DNA of 64,000 nucleotides, taken from assembly GCF_900103455.1 (NCBI RefSeq), contig NZ_FNHI01000026.1, forward strand, positions 1 to 64,000, written 5' to 3'. The notes beneath the pieces were generated by a model that saw only the letters and a program-made list of their open reading frames with translations, was not told where the DNA came from and made no database searches. The position numbers were made by a program, and so were the translations under genes. The DNA is from Streptomyces wuyuanensis (GTDB lineage: Bacteria > Actinomycetota > Actinomycetes > Streptomycetales > Streptomycetaceae). Positions within the stretch are counted from its first letter, which is position 1; each line of letters starts with the position of its first letter. This document shows positions 35,840 through 42,820 of this stretch, piece by piece.

Positions 35840-35859
35840 CATACGAGTCGACCCGTATG
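35840..35859. promoter_or_regulatory. Putative TetR operator CATACGAGTCGACCCGTATG
   Basis: 20-bp inverted repeat with 18 of 20 symmetric positions, 15 bp upstream of the TetR start and in an A/T-richer patch (TTTTTACC before, ATAAAAGC after) that probably holds the promoter. Confidence 0.65.
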
Positions 35860-36041
35860 ATAAAAGCTCGACCCTCGGCCACCCACCCGGCGCCCCCATT
35901 AGCGAGCGGCAAGCAGCCTCACAAGCTGCATCCCGCAGGCGATCAGGCAGGCGTTTTCTCAACTTTGATCCCCAATCAGCCCTCTGGCCGCTACCGTGCT
36001 TGTCGGCTTGCGAGGAACGATCCGGAGCCGAAGTGATGGTC

Positions 36042-36547
36042 CGGACTATCCCCGCGGGCGCAGGGGCGACACCCGCACCGCCTGCGCGATCAGCTCCGCT
36101 GCGGACAATCCCTGCGGGTGCGAGGGCGACACACTGAACGCCCGGACGGCAACACCCAATCCGAAGCACCACTGCGGACGCGGGGGCAACAGGCGTACGA
36201 GAGAGTGCCCCGCGGCTGTACGTCGAACGATCCCCGCGGACGCGGGGCGACGGCGCGGACGGCGAGTCGCGGACGCCGGGCGACGAACGATCCCCGCAGG
36301 CGCACGGGGCAACTCATGGTTCTAGTCCTTGCCGGCGAACGGTCGGGACGATCCCCGGGCCAACATGACGGAGGTGTGCGGGGTCAGCCCGTTCAGGGGA
36401 CCTACCCCGCCGACGCGGGGGCAACCGCAGCCAGGACTGGCCGGCCCGGGAGGGCAACGGACCAACCCCGCGGGTGCCAGGGCTACTCATCGAGCTTCTT
36501 CGCCGCAGTGTCGAGGTGCGGACGATGCCTGCGGGCGCAGGGGCGAC
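36042..36547. CRISPR. Degenerate type I-E-like CRISPR array, about nine repeats, no cas genes
   Basis: Related units of about 29 bp begin at 36042, 36102, 36162, 36224, 36284, 36344 (internally deleted), 36397, 36458 and 36519, that is every 60-62 bp except around the deleted unit (53 bp). A rough consensus, written in two parts, is CGGACGATCCCCGCGG then GCGCGGGGGCGAC, with palindromic CCCCGC/GCGGGG arms, close to repeats of actinobacterial type I-E systems. The intervening 30-33-bp segments differ from one another. Every repeat carries several substitutions, so the array is a relic. No cas gene occurs in the window. Confidence 0.75.
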
Positions 36548-36770
36548 GCGCTGGAGCGGCAGTCCGCCAAGCTCGGCCTGCCCCACCTGGCCGAGAGCCT
36601 GAATCAGTAGGCCAGCCGGGCAGACGAGGCCAAGATGGGCTACCTCGACTTCCTCGACCTGGTCCTGGCCGAGGAACTCGCCGGTCGTGACGACCGGCGC
36701 TTCCGCCCGGGCCTGCGGCTGCCCAAGCTGCCCCACCACAAGACGCTAGACAAGTACGACCTCTCCGTGG
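36548..36770 (+). mobile_element. IS21 IstB N-terminal fragment
   Basis: Directly after the last CRISPR repeat the frame reads ALERQSAKLGLPHLAESLNQ, a TAG stop, then ASRADEAKMGYLDFLDLVLA and RPGLRLPKLPHHKTLDKYD. This is the N-terminal helical domain of an IS21-type IstB helper protein, interrupted by a nonsense codon. The ATPase core is missing. Confidence 0.6.
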
Positions 36771-36837
36771 CTTCCCGAAATCCTCCAAGCCCCCGCGCTA
36801 CCGAACGTCGAGCTGAGCACGATCATCCGTACCTGCC

Positions 36838-37352
36838 TGAGCACTCCGACGAGTACGCGGACACCACATGCCCACGGAGTGGTGTTCGTCGCTACCAGGC
36901 AACCGGAGAGCCTCGGGCCGCGGGGCCACCGCGGTCGAGGGGCCGGTGCCGTAGGAGTTGGTGTGGTTCGCGCTGAACACCAGGCGTCCTCCGGGTGCCA
37001 AGCCGTGCGCCACGGCCGGCAGAAGCCGGTGCGGGTCCACGTACGGCACCCCGTCGACTGAGTAGATCAGGTCGTAGGGAGCCGCTTCCTGCAGATGGGC
37101 GACGGCATCGGCGCACACCAGGCAGAGCCGGGCGTGCCCGGGTAGCGGGCGAGGGCACGCTGGTGCTGGGCTTGGGAGGCGTCGACGGCGGTGACCTCGG
37201 CACCCAGGGCGACCGGCCGGGCGGCGTGCCGGCCGAGCCCGCTGCCGAGGTCGAGCACGCGCAGCCCTGCCACCTCGCCGATGGCCTCGACGCCGGGCCC
37301 CGTGTCGACCCCTACGACGCCGGACCCTGGCTCGCCGAGACCCAATCGCCCT
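36838..37352 (-). pseudogene. Class I SAM-dependent methyltransferase, frameshifted and truncated
   Basis: One frame gives VEAIGEVAGLRVLDLGSGLG (motif I), RHAARPVALGAEVTAVDASQ and HQRALARYPG. After a shift near 37145 another gives LCLVCADAVAHLQEAAPYDL, IYSVDGVPYVDPHRLLPAVA and LAPGGRLVFSANHTNSYGTG, fading out near 36850. All SAM-fold motifs are present but split, and the C-terminus is missing. Not functional as read. Confidence 0.6.
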
Positions 37353-37670
37353 GCGTGCGGTCTGCTCCGACATGCCCTCCCCCGGTCCGCTGCGGCGGCG
37401 CACCGACGAACTGGAACCATGCAACAACGACATGGGGCACCGATCTGCCGAACTGGGCCCGAGACCCCGCCCAGTGGTGAGGCGCGTCGTATGCAGCAGC
37501 GGGCGGCGGGGCGCGGCCCCGCCCGGGGCGCTCACGGCCACGGCATCGCCGATCCACGGCGCGATGTGCGGGGTGGGACGGAGCGGTATCCCGGGGGGGC
37601 GGGCTGGGGCGTGACGGCGAACAGACGACGAGCAGCGTGCACGCATCGTGGACCGCCCGCGTCAAGAGTC
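37353..37670. other. Gene-poor stretch before the toxin-antitoxin pair
   Basis: No supported gene. The open frames here are shadows or short. It may contain the last degraded bases of the methyltransferase remnant and the start of the toxin-antitoxin promoter. Confidence 0.4.
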
Positions 37671-37686
37671 GGTAACAGCTGTTACC
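37671..37686. promoter_or_regulatory. Perfect 16-bp palindrome GGTAACAGCTGTTACC, antitoxin operator candidate
   Basis: A perfect palindrome ends 8 bp before the antitoxin ATG (37695). Ribbon-helix-helix antitoxins bind such sites to repress their own operon, which makes this the probable operator. No Shine-Dalgarno fits between it and the ATG. Confidence 0.75.
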
Positions 37687-37694
37687 ATGTCCGG

Positions 37695-37934
37695 ATGGCG
37701 AAGACACAACTCGGTGCACGGGTGGACGAAGACGTCGCGGAACTTGCAAGGAAGCGGGCCGCCGACCTGGGCCTGAGCGTGGGGGACTACCTCGCCCGCC
37801 TCGTGCAGGACGACGCCAGCGGACTGCGCGCCCGCGCCGTCGACGCGGCAGCACGGTTCCTGGCCGAGCACCAGGACGTCTTCGACGAAGCCGAGGACGC
37901 CCAGCAGACCTCGCCCGGAGCGCGCGCCGCGTGA
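37695..37934 (+). CDS. Ribbon-helix-helix antitoxin
   Basis: 79 residues. MAKTQLGARVDEDVAELARK and RAADLGLSVGDYLARLVQDD form the strand and two helices of a CopG/Arc-type DNA-binding domain. The C-terminal helix (AARFLAEHQDVFDEAEDAQ) would wrap the toxin. Its TGA overlaps the toxin ATG (TGATG) and a perfect operator palindrome lies directly upstream, the standard layout for an autoregulated antitoxin. Confidence 0.82.
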   Translation: MAKTQLGARVDEDVAELARKRAADLGLSVGDYLARLVQDDASGLRARAVDAAARFLAEHQDVFDEAEDAQQTSPGARAA

Positions 37935-38311
37935 TGGAACTGCGCATCGACGTGCCCTGGATCCTGCAGGTCACCGAAGCAGCCGGAGCCGGCGACCCCG
38001 CACCCGAGGACTACGGCGTGCCGGTCGCCGCCGTCGCCCGCCACCGGGCCGAGCTGTTCGAGCACCCCGTCTACGGCGGCCCCTACGCCCGGGCAGCCGC
38101 ACTCGTCCACACCCTGGGCCGCTGCCGATGGCTGGAACGCTCCAACCTCGCCGTCGCGGCCGCCACCGGCGTCATGTACCTGGAAGCCTCCGGCATCACC
38201 GTCAAACCCACCCGCCACGACGCCACCGCACTCAAGGACCTGCTCCTGGACCCCGCCTGCACTGCAAAGAAGATCGCCGCACTCCTGCAGACCTGGCCCA
38301 CCACCAGCTGA
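37934..38311 (+). CDS. Fic/Doc-like toxin with altered active-site motif
   Basis: 125 residues (a GTG 3 nt upstream is possible). The fold pattern is Doc-like: LRIDVPWILQVTEAAG, DYGVPVAAVARHRAELFEHP followed by VYGG, ARAAALVHTLGRCRWLERSN and LAVAAATGVMYLEASGITVK. In classical Fic/Doc proteins the motif is HPFxxGNKR; here the matching place reads HTLGRCRWLERSN, lacking the Gly-Asn-Lys. Related actinobacterial 'Fic toxin component' proteins share this change. It follows the antitoxin with a 1-nt overlap. Confidence 0.75.
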   Translation: MELRIDVPWILQVTEAAGAGDPAPEDYGVPVAAVARHRAELFEHPVYGGPYARAAALVHTLGRCRWLERSNLAVAAATGVMYLEASGITVKPTRHDATALKDLLLDPACTAKKIAALLQTWPTTS

Positions 38312-38438
38312 ACCACGCAGTGCGAGACCACGGGCCCGCCGTACCCAGGTCCAGCACCGAGGCGAAGTGGGAGCGCAGCGATCCGGCGGGGTCCGGCGGA
38401 TCGCCGCTTCACCGGCATTGCGGGGATGAGAGAGGCAG

Positions 38439-38513
38439 CAGGACAGGCACGGGCGACCTCATGATCATCGGTCGGAGCCACCTCAACGATCACGAACGTC
38501 CGTGCCTGCCCTG
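38439..38513. repeat. 17-bp imperfect inverted repeat (15/17) with 41-nt spacer
   Basis: CAGGACAGGCACGGGCG (38439-38455) and CGTCCGTGCCTGCCCTG (38497-38513) are inverted with two mismatches. It lies in the 369-bp gap between the toxin and the convergent amidase, where I find no gene. It may be a bidirectional terminator, a structured RNA or two ends of a lost mobile element. Confidence 0.45.
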
Positions 38514-38680
38514 GCAATACGCCCCGACCGATGGCGACCCCGCGAACCCCGACATCGCCCGACTCCAGTCGGGCGGTCCTCGTCACGTCGCTGAGCGCCT
38601 GTCCACGGGGCGGCCGCTCGAGTCACGGACTACCGACTGCCGTCCGTCCGGATGACTCCGGGTGATGCGGCCCCGGTTGT

Positions 38681-40144
38681 TCACGCGGGCGCGGGCAGGG
38701 CATCGAAGAGGGATTCCACTCGACGCGCCAGGTCGAGGAGCTTCCTGTCATGACCGTGCGCGCCATCGATCTCGAGCCCGATGGGCAGGCCGTGCCCGGT
38801 CAGACCAATGGGGATGCTGATGCCCGGCAGGCCGGCTCCGCTGGCCGGAACGGTATTCTTCGCGAGGAACAGGTCACGGACCTCTTCCCCCGCGACCGTG
38901 AACATCGACCGCTGCTCGATCAGCGGCGCGGGGCTGGGCGTCGTCGGAAAGAGCAGCGCATCGAAGCCGCTGTGCGTGAATATCTTGCCGAGTCGGCGCT
39001 GAAGTTCCGGTCGATCGACGGACAGGGCTGCCTCGTAGGTCTCCTCCGAAATATAGCCCTGTCCACTCGGCAGAACGAGATGACCCCACGCTCCCTTGAG
39101 TTCCGGCTTGAGATCGTGGTAAATACCGTAGAACGAAACGGGGAAGTCGTTCTGCCGAAGGAACTCGGTCACCGCTTCCATCGTCTCCCGGAAGAAAAGA
39201 CTCCATGCTATCCGTTCCGTCAGCGCGGAGAAATCCTCGCCGAGATCGATCTCGACGACTTCGGCCCCGGCGTCCTGCAGCCGCAGCAGCGCACTCTTGA
39301 AATGCGTTTCGATATCGGCATCGATCAGCTCCATGTGCTGCCGGGGAGCGTAAGCGAACCGCGCCCCCTGGAGATCGGAACGATCAGAAAGGGGTGCGGC
39401 CGCATTCTTCGTGACGACCTGGTCGATCAGAGCGACATCGTCGACACTGCGCGCCAGGATGCCTGCCGTGTCGAGCGTGCGCGATACCGGCGCGATGCCA
39501 CGACTGGGCCACCGTCCCGTGGTCGGCTTGAAGCCCACCACGCCAGACAGCGAAGCGGGCACCCTGATGGAGCCGACCGTGTCGCCCCCGAGTGCCGCAG
39601 GCACGATGCGGGCCGCGACAGACGCTCCCGCGCCGCTCGAAGATCCTCCCGGCACGTGGGCAGCGTCGTAGGGATTCTTCACCTGTCCGTAGCGGCTGTT
39701 GTGTCCGGTCAGCCCCCAGGACATCTCCACGAGATTGTTCTTGCCGAAGACAATACCGCCGGCGTTTTTGATGGAGCCGACAACGTCGGCGTCTTCTGCC
39801 GGTGTGAAACCGTCCAGGGTTCTCACACCGAGCGTTGTAGGAAGATCGCGCGTTGAGTAGCTGTCCTTCACGCCGATGGGGACGCCGAGGAAAGGCGCTC
39901 TGGAACCCGCCGCGCGCGACTTGTCCGCTTGTTCGGCCGCGGACAGCACTGCGGATTCATCGATCGTGATGAAAGAATTCAGTTCGGAATATCGCCATGC
40001 GCGCCGCAGAAGCGCGGCCGAGTAGGCCTCGGATGTGATGTCGCCGTCACGGATTGCGGCGGCCGCGGCCGCTAGGCCGAGTTCGGCCAGTTCGTTGTCT
40101 CCCGATGCCGGCACCGCGCCGACGGGGGCTTCCTTGTTTTGCAT
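38681..40144 (-). CDS. Amidase-signature hydrolase
   Basis: 487 residues with the Ser-cisSer-Lys triad region of the amidase-signature family: GVPIGVKDSYSTRDLPTTLG (Lys), HVPGGSSSGAGASVAARIVP (the first Ser) and GGDTVGSIRVPASLSGVVGF (the nucleophile Ser in the second Ser-containing block). The C-terminus has PGISIPIGLTGHGLPIGLEI. It hydrolyses amide bonds; substrate unknown (mandelamide, indoleacetamide and peptide amides are typical). GAGAGG precedes the ATG. A divergent TetR gene with two operators probably controls it. Confidence 0.92.
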   Translation of the reverse strand: MQNKEAPVGAVPASGDNELAELGLAAAAAAIRDGDITSEAYSAALLRRAWRYSELNSFITIDESAVLSAAEQADKSRAAGSRAPFLGVPIGVKDSYSTRDLPTTLGVRTLDGFTPAEDADVVGSIKNAGGIVFGKNNLVEMSWGLTGHNSRYGQVKNPYDAAHVPGGSSSGAGASVAARIVPAALGGDTVGSIRVPASLSGVVGFKPTTGRWPSRGIAPVSRTLDTAGILARSVDDVALIDQVVTKNAAAPLSDRSDLQGARFAYAPRQHMELIDADIETHFKSALLRLQDAGAEVVEIDLGEDFSALTERIAWSLFFRETMEAVTEFLRQNDFPVSFYGIYHDLKPELKGAWGHLVLPSGQGYISEETYEAALSVDRPELQRRLGKIFTHSGFDALLFPTTPSPAPLIEQRSMFTVAGEEVRDLFLAKNTVPASGAGLPGISIPIGLTGHGLPIGLEIDGAHGHDRKLLDLARRVESLFDALPAPA

Positions 40145-40318
40145 GATTACCTCTCTTCAGGGGCGGCCTCTTCCCGCACCGCGGCAAATGAGGCCTGCCG
40201 ATCACCCTGACCGGCCCGATCGGCAGCCGTGCCGCCGGACGCGATTCCGATCGCGAGGGTCGTCGCCGACACGATCACCGGACGGGTGGTGTCCGGGTGG
40301 CGCGCAGACCCTCACGAA

Positions 40319-40338
40319 GTAAAGTGATCGCTGTACTT
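40319..40338. promoter_or_regulatory. Operator copy 1, GTAAAGTGATCGCTGTACTT
   Basis: Part of a repeated 20-bp element (pattern GTAAAGYGATCGMTRTACTT) between the amidase and TetR genes. It is quasi-palindromic with GTA/TAC arms. It lies 55 bp before the TetR ATG. Confidence 0.65.
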
Positions 40339-40367
40339 TGCTGAAGGTAACACGACACCGAGGGAAG

Positions 40368-40387
40368 GTAAAGCGATCGATATACTT
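40368..40387. promoter_or_regulatory. Operator copy 2, GTAAAGCGATCGATATACTT
   Basis: Second copy of the same element, 49 bp from the first and 6 bp before the TetR ATG, 16 of 20 bases identical to copy 1. It presumably allows autorepression. Confidence 0.65.
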
Positions 40388-40393
40388 GGGGGC

Positions 40394-41026
40394 ATGGCAA
40401 CGAGTGAAACGACGGCCGCTGCACCCCGAGGCGGGCGCGGAGCGCGGGAGCGCATCCTGCGCGCCGCGGTCGAGCTGTTCGCGCGCGACGGCATACACGT
40501 CACCGGCATCGCGAAGCTGACAGACGTGGCGCACGTGTCGACTCGCACGTTCTACCAGCACTTTCCGAGCAAGGAGGCACTGGTCAGCGCCTACTTGCAA
40601 CGTGTCGCGTCAGACTCGGAAGGGCCCGTACACATCGAGACCGTTCTGGAGCGCCACGACCTCACCGCGCGCGAGCGTCTCCTGGCGCTGTTCGCCGACT
40701 CGCCACCGGCAAAGGTCGTGCGCGGCTGTCCCCTGCACAACGCCACCGTCGAAGCGGCCGGGACGATGCCCGAGGCCGCAGCACTGGTCGAACGTCACAA
40801 GCGAGAGTTCACCGAGCGTCTGATCAAGACCGCCACCGAGGCAGGCGCGCGCGAGCCCGAATCCCTCGGACGGCAGCTCGCCTTGCTCTTCGAGGGCGCC
40901 CGCGCCCTGTCCACCTCGCTCAACGACACGCTCCCGTACCGGGACGCCCGAGAACTTGCCGAAATGTTGATCGACCAGTCGACCAGGGCGGTTTCCCAGC
41001 TCCCGCCGGGCCTGTCTGGCAAATGA
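40394..41026 (+). CDS. TetR-family regulator divergent from the amidase
   Basis: 210 residues. HTH: RERILRAAVELFARDGIHVT, GIAKLTDVAHVSTRTFYQHF, PSKEALVSAYLQR. The C-terminal half (CPLHNATVEAAGTMPEAAAL; REFTERLIKTATEAGARE) resembles the YcdC/AcrR type. Two 20-bp operator-like repeats precede it and face the amidase, so it likely represses both genes until a ligand, perhaps the amide substrate, binds. Confidence 0.92.
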   Translation: MATSETTAAAPRGGRGARERILRAAVELFARDGIHVTGIAKLTDVAHVSTRTFYQHFPSKEALVSAYLQRVASDSEGPVHIETVLERHDLTARERLLALFADSPPAKVVRGCPLHNATVEAAGTMPEAAALVERHKREFTERLIKTATEAGAREPESLGRQLALLFEGARALSTSLNDTLPYRDARELAEMLIDQSTRAVSQLPPGLSGK

Positions 41027-41272
41027 TCATCCGGCGGGTTCACGGAGCCACAGCAGTGGACCGACGAGGACCATCGCCGTCTGGAGGGCCACAGCAGGCG
41101 ACGAGCAGCAGGTCGTGATGACGGTCGCGCCCCGGGGCTGCACATCGCAAACCACGGCCCGAGGCTCTCGGTGAGGAGCCCGTGCCCGCCGGTCCCTGGC
41201 GGACCTGCTGGTGGAGCCGATACGGGACCATTGTCCAGAGGCCGCAGTTCGCAACGGTGCCACACTGATGAG

Positions 41273-41545
41273 GTGACAGACAGCGAACGACAGACGGTTC
41301 GGCGCCTGGAACGCGTCATCCTCGAGTTGCTGGAGCGCCGCGGCCCGGAGGCGACGATCTGCCCCTCCGAGGCCGCCCGAGCGATGCACGCGCAGGGCAA
41401 CGACGGCTGGCGATCACTCATGGAACCGGCCCGCCATGCGGCCCGGCGGCTGGCCACGGCCGGCATTGTGGAGATCACCCAGGGGGGACTTCCCGTCGAA
41501 CCGAGCAAGGCCCGAGGGCCCATTCGTATCCGCCGCGCCTGCTGA
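41273..41545 (+). CDS. DUF3253-domain protein
   Basis: 90 residues. RRLERVILELLERRGPEATI, CPSEAARAMHAQGNDGWRSL, MEPARHAARRLATAGIVEIT and KARGPIRIRRA match the small DUF3253 (S-adenosylmethionine-tRNA-ribosyltransferase-unrelated, winged-helix-like) family of unknown function. GTG 41273 is taken as the start because homology begins within ten residues. It stands alone between the TetR gene and IS5 debris. Confidence 0.8.
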   Translation: MTDSERQTVRRLERVILELLERRGPEATICPSEAARAMHAQGNDGWRSLMEPARHAARRLATAGIVEITQGGLPVEPSKARGPIRIRRAC

Positions 41546-42175
41546 CGCACCCAGAGGGAGATCGCGCAGACGGTCCGCGGAGATCACATGGGACACGTCC
41601 TGCGGGCTACCAAGCTCAGGCATCCTCGGGGTCGGCCGAGGTGATCTTCCGGGTCCTCAACCCAGCACTCCTCCCCTCCTCGGACGATGGCGGCGTCTGG
41701 TGGTGGCACGGGCGATGGTGGAATCGATCCGAACCAGCCAGTCCATGTCACGGGCGGCACCGGCCCCGGCGCCTGGATCCGTTGCAAGGCCCAGGTGAAC
41801 ACACCGGCGGCGGCGCAGCTGCGGAAGGGGTGCGGTCCGTCTTCCAAGGGCCGTAGCGTTCCGGCAGTCACGCCGGGAAGCTCCGTTCCGGCTCTTGTAG
41901 ACCACCCCTGGATGCCCCCGGTAGTCCTTCTTGAGTCCGCCCTCTGCCCGCACTCGCGTCAGCGGAGCCGGTGACGCTCATCCGGTTCATGGCCACGAAC
42001 GAACCGCCCGACCTTGATCCACTACGCAAACGGTCTTTCAAGTCGGACCCTGGTATGAGGACAACCGCACCGCGTGATGTCGAGTGTCACCCGCGATGGC
42101 CCCTTGCTCCAAGGCTTCCCGCCGCGACGTCCCCGTGATCAACAACGCCACCGACCACTGAAACGGAGCAGTCAG
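41546..42175 (-). mobile_element. Gap with an IS5-family transposase relic
   Basis: On the reverse strand about 41640-41880 reads VFTWALQRIQA and then, in another frame, DMDWLVRIDSTIARATTRRR, resembling the block around the first catalytic Asp of IS5-type transposases (TWxxxLxxxxA, DWxVxVDSTI). Frames are broken and both ends are missing. The rest of this 630-bp interval shows no supported gene. Confidence 0.45.
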
Positions 42176-42673
42176 GTGCTGAACCTCATCAAAGCAAGCA
42201 GGACGCGATACCTGGGCGCAGCTGTGACAGCAGCCGTGGCTCTCGCAGGCGGGGCATCGCTCACACCGTCTGCGTCGGCCGGTGTGCCCGCCGCGAAGCA
42301 GCAGGTGGAGACTTTCGAACTGGTCGGCAAGCAGACCTCGGCCGGCGAGGTAGATCTGGGCAAGCCGGGAATCAGTGTGGGTGACGAACGCATCGTACAC
42401 GAGGACCTCTACCGTGACGGCAAGAAGGTCGGCGATCACAGCGCGGTCTGTACCTTCACCCAGGTCAGTCCGGCCGCCCTCCAGTGCCTGGGAACCTTCG
42501 CGCTCCCCGAGGGGCAGTTCGCCGCGCAGTCGTTGCTGCACCTGCCTGCTCCGTCCTCCGTGGACGTAGCCATCACAGGCGGATCGGGCGACTTCCGCAC
42601 CGCTCAGGGTTTCATCCGCACCGTCCCCGCAGGTGAGACCGAGCGGCACTTCACCGTTCACCTGCAGCGCTGA
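42176..42673 (+). CDS. Secreted allene-oxide-cyclase-barrel/dirigent-like protein
   Basis: 165 residues. GTG 42176 has GGAG 9 nt upstream. A signal peptide is clear (RTRYLGAAVTAAVALAGGAS, with a likely cleavage near SASAGV). The mature part is about 120 residues of beta structure: GDERIVHEDLYRDGKKVGDH, AVCTFTQVSPAALQCLGTFA, LPEGQFAAQSLLHLP, ITGGSGDFRTAQGFIRTVPA. The gSGDFrtaqG pattern is typical of AOC-barrel/dirigent-like folds. Enzymatic role unknown. Confidence 0.72.
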   Translation: MLNLIKASRTRYLGAAVTAAVALAGGASLTPSASAGVPAAKQQVETFELVGKQTSAGEVDLGKPGISVGDERIVHEDLYRDGKKVGDHSAVCTFTQVSPAALQCLGTFALPEGQFAAQSLLHLPAPSSVDVAITGGSGDFRTAQGFIRTVPAGETERHFTVHLQR

Positions 42674-42820
42674 TGGGTCTGTCGGTGGCCCATGCCGACG
42701 GGCGTGCCGTTGCCGCGGCACAGACCGAAGCCCCGGCTGCATCGCTTCCTCGCCCGCAATCTGCCGGTGGTTTCCGTACGCGGACAAGCCGACCCACGAA
42801 CTCCGCGCGCGGACCGGGAT

